Assembly (NCBI GenBank): GCA_020747065.1 | Contig: JAGMVK010000002.1 | Span: forward strand, 620,001-684,000 | Source of the DNA: Cadophora sp. MPI-SDFR-AT-0126 | Lineage: Eukaryota > Ascomycota > Leotiomycetes > Helotiales > Ploettnerulaceae | DNA length: 64,000 nt | Direction: 5' to 3' | Shown: positions 11,996-22,961 of the stretch, one piece after another | How positions within the stretch are numbered: position 1 is the first letter of the stretch | Layout of the letters: every line of letters begins with the position of its first letter | Program-made: the position numbers and the translations under genes | Notes under the pieces: model-generated | Told to the model about the DNA's origin: nothing | Seen by the model: only the letters and a program-made list of their open reading frames with translations | Databases searched by the model: none

Positions 11996-12073
11996 TCAAA
12001 TTGTCCACTTGTTCTACAGTGGACAAGAATCTATTTTCGAGTGTCAATATAAACAGGATAACTTTCCCCAAAC

Positions 12074-13302
12074 CTACAACTTCGACTTGCTCGACAAAAC
12101 TTCCTCAACCAATTCTACCACACCTTCAGAACACCCATACGAACCCTGATATCCCCATCCACCATGTCCATAATTGTGCACCACCCACTGCCCACCCTCA
12201 ATCCTCTCCTTCTCAATCCTCGCACCCCCATTCCTCAGCGGTCTCAGCCCCACTCCATGCCTAATCACGCTCAGCGCCTCAATGCCCTTCCCACCCGTCA
12301 GCTGCGGACACATCTCCACCGCCCTCTTCATGATCCGAATCGCCTGATTCGGATCAGCCTGCGACTCCCAATTCCCCTTCTGGTACGTGCCACCCAGAAT
12401 CGTGCCCCCACCAGCCGCTCGCTGCATAATATACGACACCTCATCGTCTCCGTCATCAGTCCCAGACACAGTAAACATAGCTCCAGGCATATTCCGCACG
12501 ATGACAATCTGGCCACGACATGCAATGACATTCTTGTCCATTACGCCACCGAGCTTTGAAGCGAGGAGACCAGTGCAGTTGACTACTACATCGGCTTTGC
12601 CTGATGTGTGTAGCGAGGCGGCTTCGTTGATGTGAGAGATTATGGCGCGGTTGATGGTTACGCCGTTCTTGAGACATTGGGAGACGAGGTAGGGGAGGTA
12701 GATGGCGGTATTGATACAGACGGATGTGAAGACTGTGCCGGAGTCTGCTGATGGGGGAAGCTCGGAGGGGGACAGCACTCGGAATTTGGGAACTACGGAT
12801 GCGAACCAAGGTTTGGTGGAGAGGAGTTCGTTGAACCATTGGCCGGTTGTTGCTTGGGCGTCTTTGTTGCGATTGTAGACTATTGCGTCTGTATTTTCTT
12901 CAGTGATTGCCATTGAGTGGATATTTCATGACAACAAAGTACCTTGGAAGTGGATTCCCGCTTCTGGTACATCTTGAGCTAGACGAGCCAGTTCAGGCCA
13001 TGTATCCTTTTCCCAGCGATTATCTGATGCAGGAGAGACTCTGTGATGTATTGTGAGTTGGTGATCCACGTGATAAATGGTGGCGTGACTTACGGCAGAT
13101 AATTTGCACCTGCCCATGGAGAAGTATATTCTATGTCATAATCGCCAGGCATATGCTTCGCTACAATTGTGATCTTATAATCCGGATTCTTGGAGAGCAG
13201 CAGGGCAGTTGTGAGGCCCGAGACGCCAGCACTAAGTGCGAGTCAGTAGAGTACAGTGATTCAAGAAAAGAACACAAACCCGACGACGACAATATTCGGC
13301 AT
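12074..13302 (-). CDS. Peroxisomal D-amino-acid oxidase (FAD), 357 aa
   Basis: This enzyme oxidatively deaminates D-amino acids to 2-oxo acids, ammonia and H2O2. Exons are 13302..13280, 13231..13094, 13040..12943 and 12888..12074; introns are 48, 53 and 54 bp and keep phase. The N-terminus reads [13 protein letters not shown], with the GxGxxG FAD-binding loop split by intron 1. Other family landmarks include [21 protein letters not shown] and, near the C-terminus, [12 protein letters not shown] and [13 protein letters not shown]. The protein ends in SKL, a canonical PTS1 signal, so it should be peroxisomal where catalase removes H2O2. Length matches the family (about 340-370 aa). D-aspartate oxidase is the main alternative specificity; the sequence does not decide it. 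Confidence 0.92.
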
Positions 13303-14124
13303 GATCGCTAATATGACAAGGTCAGTTAAAGGTAGAGAAGTATATTAGACAGACACCTCATGAATCCGCGAGGCTTCGGAGTAGTCTATATAAAAGAATG
13401 TTGAGTCAACCTTCCACAGTGATCTCGTTTAACTTCGCGGCTGGCATCGTTCGATCCCCACTTTTGGGACGGAAAACCCGAAAAGCCTTCTTTGCTAGGC
13501 CGCTTAGCTCTCATTGGTACGAGGCAAAAATCTAACAAAAGACGGCACGCTATGAAGTAATATCGTTATTCGGCCTACCAATCAATAATTGTTCGACTAT
13601 ATGGGTGATAAATGTAACATCTCCGGCATCGCTTGTGCTGTGCCGTCCGTTGTGTGAAATGGTGCGAACAAGGGAACCTATGGCTGACAATACCTTCGGG
13701 TTCCACAAAGCTTAAAACGCTGAATTTACCATTCCACTTCTTTGGACAGTAGATCTCGGTACGTTCAAAAAACAAATAACTATAACACAATGGGAGAAAG
13801 CAAGACGAAAGCTATCGACTTCGCTTCGACTATTTTTCCACGATTCTGTATTCGCTTTTGCCAAGACATATTTTCTTCTTTGGCATGGACCATGTGTGAC
13901 ACTGAGTAGTGATATTGAGTCGCGGGTTGAATGCTCTCAAATCCAACGGTGACCATTGAACCATGTATCTAGTTGTTCAATAAACCTGAAGTTGGCATAT
14001 GCCCATCTTCAAAATCCGGTGAAGGTTCCGACAAGCTCAGAAGCGACCCAAACGAGCCTGGTCGACCATCTGACCGTAGTAGAGACATCGAGCCTCTTGT
14101 ATTGTTCGTGAAGATCCACTTCAC
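13303..14124. other. Intergenic region, no gene recognised
   Basis: About 0.8 kb upstream of the D-amino-acid oxidase start and downstream of the next minus-strand gene. It likely includes the oxidase promoter. No motif stands out. Confidence 0.5.
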
Positions 14125-14789
14125 TCAGCGCAGACTAAGTCCCATGCCATACCATCCACGCGGAGCTTCCTTAGGTAGATTGACGATGACCGGAGCCTGT
14201 CTCCATGTAGGTCCTCTCTCCTGGTACTCAGCGACCATGAATCGCCCGCCATTTTTGCCACCCCTTTGCGAAACGCTATCATAATCTCCATCTTCAGAGT
14301 CTTCGAACTGTAATCTGGTAGTGACGACAAGTTCATCTCCCAAATTCTCATAATCCTCTGAGAGTGCTCTGAAAACGACAACAGATTCATCTCCTCCAGA
14401 CTCCTCGCTCTCGTTCATCTCTTCATACGGCTTTTTCAGATTTTGCAGCCATCTGAACATTTGACTATTGTCTGTCCAGCAGTCTGAACAAAATTGTCGT
14501 GCGGATCGAGATATCCCGTGCATTTGTAACATGTGAATGTGTTCTTCTTGCTGCGACTTCGGCAGTCGTAGTCGTCCCAGGCCCAGAACGTTTTGTAGGG
14601 CTCGTTACTGCTGAGGTTGGGGAGGGTAAGATCTTCTATGGGTATGATCCTTTCTTGAGATTGGGAATGGTTATGAAGGGCACCGCGTTTTGGCCTGCGT
14701 ACTGCGATGTTCGTGACGATACTGTTTGATGCCTGATTCAAACCTGGGGTTTGTCGTCGCCAGTTCTGCCGAGTGCGATTAGAGGTCAT
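14125..14789 (-). pseudogene. Zinc-ribbon-like unknown gene with an apparent frameshift (or unusual intron)
   Basis: Two minus-strand frames overlap. The first starts at ATG 14789 (MTSNRTRQNW) and reaches a Cys pair CYKC. The second, one register away, carries QFCSDCW and then an acidic, coherent sequence ending GWYGMGLSLR at 14125. Together they look like one protein of about 210 residues with a CxxC...CxxC zinc ribbon, with the break near 14500-14530. A 47-bp intron starting GTTACA and ending TTCAG would also restore phase, but it would delete both Cys pairs. So this is either a pseudogene, a local sequence error, or a gene with an atypical intron. Family unknown. Confidence 0.4.
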
Positions 14790-16843
14790 GTTGGTAGCAG
14801 GTATTTGAATGGTGGATGGTGAACCCCAGGAGCGGTAAATCAGGAGAAATAATCTATGGTTACTCCTAGAGTTTCGTGCTCCTCTAGAATATTTAGGTCG
14901 GGCGTGACGTAGCGGGGGCACACTGCTTTGGAAGGTAAACCTGAATTTCTGGGTCTGAAGATAGAAATATTATCCTGAGCTGCACGTACACAGATCATCA
15001 AAAATGCCATACGATGTCACTTGAAGTCGAACTGATAGCTAATAATGCGTGAATGGTCACGTAGAGTCACGGGGATAGAGGTTCGATGTGCGTCGTCTTT
15101 GGCGACATGCATCACTCACTTCACTTGAAAAGATCAGATGTGGCTTTAGTGTCAAATCAAGATTTTGGTACTTCACAGGCAATTTTAAAGGCTTAGAATT
15201 GTATTAAAAGCTTCGAAATAGCATGTAAATCAGGAGTTAGTCATTCTATCAAAGTGGAGGTCTTCGATCATGAAATTGCCGTGTCGCGACGCCGATGAAG
15301 TTTAAGAAAGGTTCTCACAGACAAGTCCTACTGCTAAATATCCAAAAAATTTTCCTTTATAAGTGATAATAAAATCGATTTTTCCGCTATATGAATATGT
15401 TTTATCTTCCGAGCTTTGGCAGCCGCCAAAGTCAGAGAGCACCATCTATCGCATTCAAATATCATATTGATTATATCGAAGAATGTTTCTTGCTGCGAAC
15501 ACTGATTTTATTGAAGACTTCTATCTGGGAACCTTTCGGGAAGAGTGAATTTTATTCAAAATTGTGCCCTTTCAGTAGCCTGTGGTCTTCCAACTGTGCA
15601 TCATCATTTCTACCTCTAGTCTAGCACATGATACTTGCTTCGCCAAATACGAAAGATGAAATGATGACGAAGATATCGACAGACGCTACACAGCTATTTT
15701 ACAGTCATGACCGAATGCACTCGACGTAAGTCGAGTCCTGCGCTCTTGCCGACTTGGATGTTGTTGTCCAGTGTCGACATGGTATCCAAGTCGAGAACTC
15801 GAAGTGAAGTGTTGAATTTACGGACAACCGTGCCGGTGAGGGTTGGAGAGGAGCAGAGGGGTTGCCCCGCCGTCATTGTTTTTATATGTCTCATCATGTG
15901 AGTGGCCATTTTAATTCTTGAACTTACTCAAAATGGAATTATTTAGACAGAAGGTGCGAGCGGTGACCTACTTCCATGCATGTGCGAGTGATTCTAGCCT
16001 AGTGTCCTCCGCTCAAACTTTTGATTAATCTCTCTATCATTTAGTATACCCTAAGTACTAGTTAGAACTTCGCAATAGTGAAAGCAGACTTGGGTCAGGG
16101 CAGGAGCAACTTGGTTGGGGGCGTCTATTCTACAAATTTCAAGTCCCCATATCAAACCCTACTTGGCTAAGCGCTTTCCTGCCCCGAATGTCCTTGACTA
16201 TTCCAATTGGAGCTATCGTTGAAGTGACGAAGACTTAGAAGGCAAAGATGAGTCAAAGAGGGCTTCTAGGGATGAGACGGTGTAGATCTAAGTTGAGGTA
16301 GTACCACGCTTCACTGTTCCTAACTTTAGGCCCCACAATAATTTCCAAAAATTCTGTACAACCTCACTTGATATACAAAGCAATGCCAATTTTGAATTGA
16401 AATAAACATAGCTAATGTAAGACAGTAAATTATAAAGAAGCTTTCTTTTCATGTCACCATTCCTCTGAACCTCCAAAATAGCTGTCCAATTGGAACATGT
16501 GTGATTCCGAGGGAACATCATTATTTTCAACTGAAAGCGACGGTGGGCGATATCGTGCGCTATCGTGAGCTTCAAATGTTCCCGAACCAGTTTTTGATTT
16601 AGATTTTTTCGATTTTTCCCTTCAGTAGCTCCGACCCTCGGCTTTACCCGCAGCATAAAAGCTGGACAATTCCCCATTGTGACAGGTTGTTCTTCATTCT
16701 CTTTAACAAACAATCTATATACCCTCATCTCATGCTTAACGACTATCCAACTCTCGACAAACAAATCTCATATCAATCAATCGACTCAGAATCCTTCACC
16801 CCTCACCACATCGCCAAAAAGTAAAGAAGATAATAAAATTAAA
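14790..16843. other. Intergenic region, AT-rich, no gene recognised
   Basis: Two kilobases with AT-rich patches (for example around 15340-15400). The longest open frame (minus strand, about 16288-16764) has neither a recognisable domain nor a convincing start. The last few hundred bases should hold the promoter of the OTU-domain gene. Confidence 0.5.
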
Positions 16844-18692
16844 ATGGGTCGCAACTCGCGTGAAAGCTCCCCAATTGAGTTCCCAGAACTCGCAGGGCTA
16901 GGTCTCACGGCCAGAAATGTCGAAGGAGACGGTGTGTAATCCCCTTTCTCTCAGTCCTCGCTGTCACCATTGTCATTGTTGCTTTGTTCGTCATCGTCGC
17001 TTTTGTATTTTTGCAATAGGTTCTCAGTGGAGCACTGTGTTTTCCCCCTGTAAATGATTATGGCAATTCGTTTGTGCGCTGCATGAGATCGTAGTCGTTT
17101 TAGCATGATTTAAGCATGTCGCTTCTACCTTTTACATCACGGTTGAAGCAAGAATGTCATCTTCGCAGTGTACCCTTGCTGTCGGTACCTCACTGTCGCT
17201 ATCTCGTCGTCGCCTCATCTTGTTGTCGCTCCATATCATCATTGTCCTTCGAGTTACACTGCTTTATATTTCCTTTCCTTCTCTATCAGTTCGTGAACAC
17301 TCTTAAGTTTAACTTTTTTTCACCCACATTTGCAGCTTTAATGAGATCGAAAATTATTTGTAAGGACAACGCTTGACTATTTCCTAGGTAACTGTCTCTT
17401 CCGAGCATTGTCCGATCAGTTATACGGACACCAAGACATGCACAAGCGGATCCGGGCAAAAGTCCTCAGTCACATGGAAGAAAATCCGGACGACTACAAG
17501 CCATTCCATGATATGGAAACTGAAGGCGGCGCGCGAAGAAACCAAATGCGCAGCACCCGCGGAAAGGGTGCCACCAAATTGCCTTCGTCGGCCGAGCTAG
17601 ACGATTCATGGACAACGTATCTCAGGAAATTGAAAGAACCAGGAACGTGGGCGGGTCAACTGGAGGTTAATGCTTTCACCAAAGCTTACCATATGGACGT
17701 CAAGATTCATTTGGATGGCACCACCCACGCCAACCACAATTACACCAAAGCCAGTGATGACCCAAAGGCCGCACCACGGGAAATTATGCACTTAGCATAT
17801 GTAAGTCACCCAACATTCCATATTTCCCAAACACTCGGTTTGTGCGAAGTGCCTAAGTAGGCACTTCGTCGCTACGGAGGGTTGGGTAAGTTTGTTTACT
17901 CAACCCCGCGCCCCCTTTTCTGGAACCGAACATCTCGCTTAACCCCACACCCACCAACACGCAGCTAACATACCACAGAAAAATATGCACTACCAATCGG
18001 TCAGAAATATTGCTGGTCCACACACAGGACCAGCAAAGTCAGTGGCCTTTGGAGAGCTGTCTTACGAGGAACGTATGGACAGATATAATTCCGGATGTGC
18101 ATCATCCACATCCGACGAGTCCTCGGGCAATACAAGCCCATCGCCAGCCCTGCCAACCGCGGCAACGACACCGGATTGTGATCCGGGTCTCGCATTCATG
18201 CAGGGCTGGGACGATGAGTCCGAGGATGAAAAGGATAAGAAGCCGGTCGCCAAAAAGGCACCGGCTAGTAAGGTCGATGACCTCCAGGGATTCCCACCCC
18301 TTGGATCCAAGGCCGGGAAGTCGACACCGGCGCCACGCCAGGACAGCGGACTTCTAGACCTTTTTAGCGACGACGAAGAGGGACCCGTGGCCAAGCACCC
18401 GCTTGAGAAGACTTCCGTGGAGAAGAAGGTGGAAGACAAGGAAAGGCAAGGGGAGGAGAAGTCGGCAGAGGGCAAGGGTGTGGCTAGAAAGGCGGTTCGC
18501 AAGCCTTCGCCGTCACCAAGTCCGACATCAGGTGGGAAGCGTCGCCACGACGACGGCCTTTCCTTCCTGGACTCCGATTCAGAATCATCGAATGAGGAAG
18601 AGTGGGGTTTGGGAACCATCGATCACGGTTCCAAGCGCATAAAGCTTCGCAGGAACGAGAACTTCCCCAACCTGGTGTGGGAGAAGAATTAG
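16844..18692 (+). CDS. OTU-domain cysteine protease (putative deubiquitinase), 404 aa
   Basis: OTU proteases cleave ubiquitin chains. Exons 16844-16931, 17388-17800 and 17979-18692 sum to 405 codons. The catalytic signature is split by intron 1: exon 1 ends VEGDG and exon 2 begins NCLFRALSDQLYGH, giving the Asp-Gly-Asn-Cys motif. The catalytic His lies in MHYQSVR at the start of exon 3. The layout is close to the OTUD3-like group. The C-terminal half is charged and low-complexity, with Ser/Asp/Glu-rich acidic patches (SFLDSDSESSNEEEW) and a basic stretch near the end (GSKRIKLRRN) that could be a nuclear signal. Intron 1 is 456 bp and intron 2 is 178 bp, both long for this window. Confidence 0.87.
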
Positions 18693-21135
18693 ACGGCTTC
18701 TGGACCTGTCTGGAATTAGATTGTACTATCGGAGGTGATATGTGGAAATCGGGGCATGAGATTGGCATGGTGAGGAGTTCTGAAGCGACGCATTTGTGTA
18801 GTTCTCGTCTTTGGTTCTGTACTTTTATTTGATTTGGTTATCACATGTTTGCTTTTTGTTTGATGTGGTGATATGGGTGGATGTTTTCTGTGTGCAAAGC
18901 ACGTCGAAATCGTATTTAGACTACCTAGCCATGGGATGCTGGCGGTTCATTCTATCTTAGAGATAGAATGTGGTGTCCAAATCTGCCCTAGATGTTTTGT
19001 TCATGTTTTCGATTCTTTGTATCGCAGGTTTTGGGATGAAGGGTGCTTTCAAGCACAGATATGGACGGGAATGTCCACTGCATGTACCAAATTGTTTGAT
19101 GGTAGATGATGATAGATGGATGGTATCAATCAAGCTTAACTTACCTTTCAATTCTTAATGAACTGAAAATACCTTGATCATGACTTGCTTTCGTGGCGGG
19201 ACTCTCTCACCTTCGTGATACATCTCTGCCCATAATTGTATTCATATTGTCGTACCAACAGAACGTGATGCTATTCCTCGTCCTCACCCATGGCAACTTA
19301 TCCTCAGTCCTTGCATAAGATGAGTATTTTCTTGCCCTTTGCGGAATGGACGAGGCGTTCTTAGGCAGATCAACCAAATCTAACTTCTCATTCAATCGGA
19401 CCTCGAAACTATTATCAGTACAGTTCCCTCGGAGCTCCTCCCAACCATTTTAACCAGAATGAGAATGGCCCCTATCTTGTACCAACTCCAAGTCGTTTTT
19501 AACCATCAAGCGAAAATAATACTTTGAGTTGACAACGTGCATTACGATCATCTCGTGTAACATTCAGGGTTCCATCCTAAAAGTCAATGGCGATCACATT
19601 TGACAATCATCCCGAGACTTTATCTTTTTCATTCTGGCATGAGGCTCTCCCTGCACCCTCGAAAACAAGGCTTAGCTTCCGTGACGTCCTTCCCTCAAAT
19701 CTCGCAGCTCAAGTTGCTAATTAGCATTTGATTGAGTGATTATCGACCAAGGATTGAGGTTGAAGAGTTCACACCGGCCCTGATAGCCACAGCGATACAT
19801 TACCGTTCAAGATGCTGTTACGAACTCGACTTGACTACTTTGCCAGGACTCCACACTGTCGCTCCAGGCCAGCCGCACTTCACCCTTTCGCGACATCCAT
19901 TGAGCAAGAACGCAATGGCTCTCATGAGCGCTTTGCATTCCAACTCCAAAGACCCGTCTGCTTCGAAACTGGTAGTCCACGATCGATTCCTTATATTTGG
20001 AGCCTCAATACTCAAACAATCCAGCGGCCAATAGCGGGGCTTTGCTGTGGCGCTAGCACTCCAAGAAGGTGAACTCTTCCTGTTGGCTTGAACAGAAGCA
20101 GACTCCTCACACTTTTTGACTTGGTACCCCACGACACAGATTGCTAAGTGTAGGTAAAATATGGACTAGGATGAGAATAGAGTGTAGTGAGTCGTCATCT
20201 CGCCTTCTGCTTACGTCCAAACGTAGATTGAGAGTTGCCTGCTGGGTCAGCTGGCGTTCTTTGGGAGTTGAGGAAGTAAGATGACGGAACGTTGAGTAAA
20301 GGTTAGAAAGCTTAATTCAACGAACAAAGAGAGGGCAGAAGATACTGGAACAGGCGGAAAGTATAAGTAAGCAGAGAAGTAAGGCAAAGTGATGACTTTG
20401 ATGAGCTACAAAGAAGGAAAGCTGCAATGCGCAAGTGGAGTTTGGCAAACTTCGAAATACTAAAGCCTCTCCCCTGACCACGATCATTACTCTGCCAATA
20501 ATTCACTGATAGTCTGATGGTAGCATCTGACATGAATAGCACAAGACCCGCCAATTCTGATCTCGTAATGCAGTTGGCGCTGACTGGCTAGACCCTCAAT
20601 AGGCGAGAGATATCTGATCCAATTCCGAGCTTCGGGCCGACGTGCATAGGTAATCATAATCTAATCAGTTCCGAGAAAAGTCAAGTTTCTGCAAGGATGT
20701 TGTCAGGCGGGGTATTGTGCATACATACGGAGTACGGCAGAAGGGTGTTGGATCCTTTTCACCGACATCTGGAATCTCTTGGAAGATCAGATCTGGATTG
20801 CGGGGATGAATGATTGATAACGTTTTTTTATTATTTATATACAGTAAATGTCAATCCTGTGCACGCATCGGATCGGGAAGACAACGATGTCGCGTCGCAC
20901 GAATCAAATGTGGCGCAATGGAAGACGGTAATCGAATGTAACCGTGAACGAAATACTGTCAGAGTGTTGAAAATGCCGGCTTTGAAAAGGTCCATAAAGC
21001 AAAGCGCAATGACATCCACAGTCCGCGTTCGGAGTTGAGCCAACAGCGGGTGCATATTGTTGCTGAAAGCAAATGATGTGTTTGGCTGGATAAATCTGCT
21101 GGCTTGGATTCCTTTCCGGTCGAGGTGAGCTGAGT

Positions 21136-21160
21136 GAGGCGAGGCGAGGCGAGGCGAGGC
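21136..21160. repeat. (GAGGC)5 tandem repeat
   Basis: Five perfect 5-bp copies, read directly. No function assigned. Confidence 0.9.
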
Positions 21161-21609
21161 GGGGTGGTCGTTCGTATGTTCTCCCCATTATCAGATGCTT
21201 TGATGATCAATCAGTTTGAGCTGCACCAAAAAGTGACTGGATCGCATTGCATCGCACTCCTGGTCTCCTTACTGTACTGTACCATACATACCATCCGGAC
21301 TGACTGACGACGACGATGTCACCCTGGACCAAAGATTGGATCTGATATTCAGCTCCCGCCGAAGATTAAATTGCACTAAGCCGCGATGGGTTTTATCTCT
21401 TGGCTAGCCCTCCCCGGACTGCACCAGCCGATGTGCCGTGGCCAATAAGATTCATGGTATTGTCAATCCCAAGTCTCGGAAGCGACAGCGGACCCACTTA
21501 CTTGAATGACACGAGACTACGAGATTAGATTCGCCGAATTTGAGTTCAACCCCAACCCAAGTTGCCAATGCACGCAGAACGTGATCTGAAGTTGCCTTGC
21601 CTTGCCCTG

Positions 21610-21636
21610 CCCTGACTTTGCCCTGACTTTGCCCTG
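21610..21636. repeat. 11-bp tandem repeat, about 2.5 copies
   Basis: The unit CCCTGACTTTG is repeated twice and followed by CCCTG. It sits in a TTGCC-rich patch. Confidence 0.85.
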
Positions 21637-22803
21637 TCCTCAACCGCACCGAAGACTCTGCTCTGCAGATATCCATCCAACTGTCTGCCCGCCTCGCCCG
21701 CTCCATATCCATATCCATACCGTCGACCCCCACGAACCCTTTCACAGCAGTGCCCATCCCACAGCAGCACCTGGACATCTCATCTCATCCTATCCTCACC
21801 GTCTCGAGATACTGGAGTGATCTTGGCCGAAGCCGGCCTGAGGCTTTCTACCGGTGAAAGAGGAAACCTATTATCCGACATCACCAACTTCACATTCTGG
21901 TTCAACAGCCATACCTCCCGGGTCTGTCTGTTTGTCACTCGCCCACGGGGATTGGATTAAAGATTGCACCAGAACGAAGGAGCTAACAGGGGACGAGGAG
22001 GAGGTGAGAGTCAAGACTGATATCTACCACTTGAATCAACAACCTACTCAAGACGGCAGTCGAGCCCACAGTGTCCCCATATCAAGCTTTTTCTACTCAG
22101 AAAAAACAAATACAACCTGCATGAAACGCCCATTTTGAGTTCACGCCACTTTCAAGGAGGGACAGATTATCGCATTATTCCTAAGTCGATCGCCGAGTGG
22201 ATCTTTGACCCCTCGACTATCTGGATCTTTCGACTATACGTCGCGCTTCGGTGCTTGGGAACCATCTCGCTCTCTCGGGCTGAATATCTCGGGACAGCCT
22301 CATCTCGGGATCCCATCTGATCAAGCCAGAGCTCAGTCTTGGCAACCCGGATCTTTCGTCGGCGGCAGCGAAGGAGAACCACGCCCGGAGAAGAAAACCA
22401 CGTCGGCACCTGTTGTCTACTCCTCCTGCTCATCGGGTATAAATCACACTATCTGAATACTCTCCGGCAAATCACTCCATCTGCAAACATTCAACCAGCC
22501 ACCTGATCACCTGCTTCTTCGCGCGTCTTCCGTCAGAGTTCAAGCCTACGGCGTAGCATTTTTGATTCTGCATTTCTGGTTGTATTCTCTCAAATCCATC
22601 GCGCTACCGGGTTACCTCGAAATCTTCCCTGCTTCTGCATACATATTTACATGTGTTAGTCACAAGCCACTCAGGAATCAACACAAAGCAAAAAGCTTAT
22701 CTTGATCGGACCCCGCATTCAGGTCCCGCTGTATGTTGCAGTCTGTCCCTACCTTGGCATTGCATTATCACTCAGCATCTCCGGATTTTCACCCACTCGG
22801 GTC

Positions 22804-22812
22804 TTATCTGAC
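22804..22812. promoter_or_regulatory. Candidate GATA-repressor binding site upstream of the SreA-like gene
   Basis: TTATCTGAC matches 8 of 9 positions of TTATCWGAT, the reverse complement of the ATCWGATAA site described for SreA-type repressors. It lies about 150 bp upstream of the chosen start codon. Autoregulation is inference. Confidence 0.4.
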
Positions 22813-22961
22813 TACACCGTTGAAGACGCTTGATATCTGGGGGCGGTACACTGACAGTGTAGAGGTGAAGACGGTTGGTGTGTATCATCTACCACCACAC
22901 ATCTAAGACCCATCAGCTATCTATGTGCTGTGTTGTTCGACATACTTCAGGGACTGACTTC

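Larger units (their letters stand above)
18693..22961. other. Gene-free 4.3-kb stretch upstream of the GATA repressor
   Basis: No open frame here has a domain, good start or splice-compatible partner. The region contains (GAGGC)5 at 21136-21160 and an 11-bp direct repeat at 21610-21636. From about 21.5 kb on it is rich in pyrimidine tracts, which in fungi often mark long 5' leaders. The segment next to the GATA repressor gene probably includes its promoter and a long leader. An unannotated non-coding RNA cannot be excluded. Confidence 0.5.

Noticed and set aside
13440..13475. GTTCGATCCCC string resembling a tRNA B box
   Set aside because: The T-stem does not pair and no cloverleaf can be drawn.
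16288..16764. 158-codon minus-strand open frame
   Set aside because: No domain, odd composition, AT-rich context and no splice partner; likely chance.
21136..21160. (GAGGC)5 considered as a CRISPR-like or regulatory array
   Set aside because: A simple pentanucleotide repeat without spacers; eukaryotic context.
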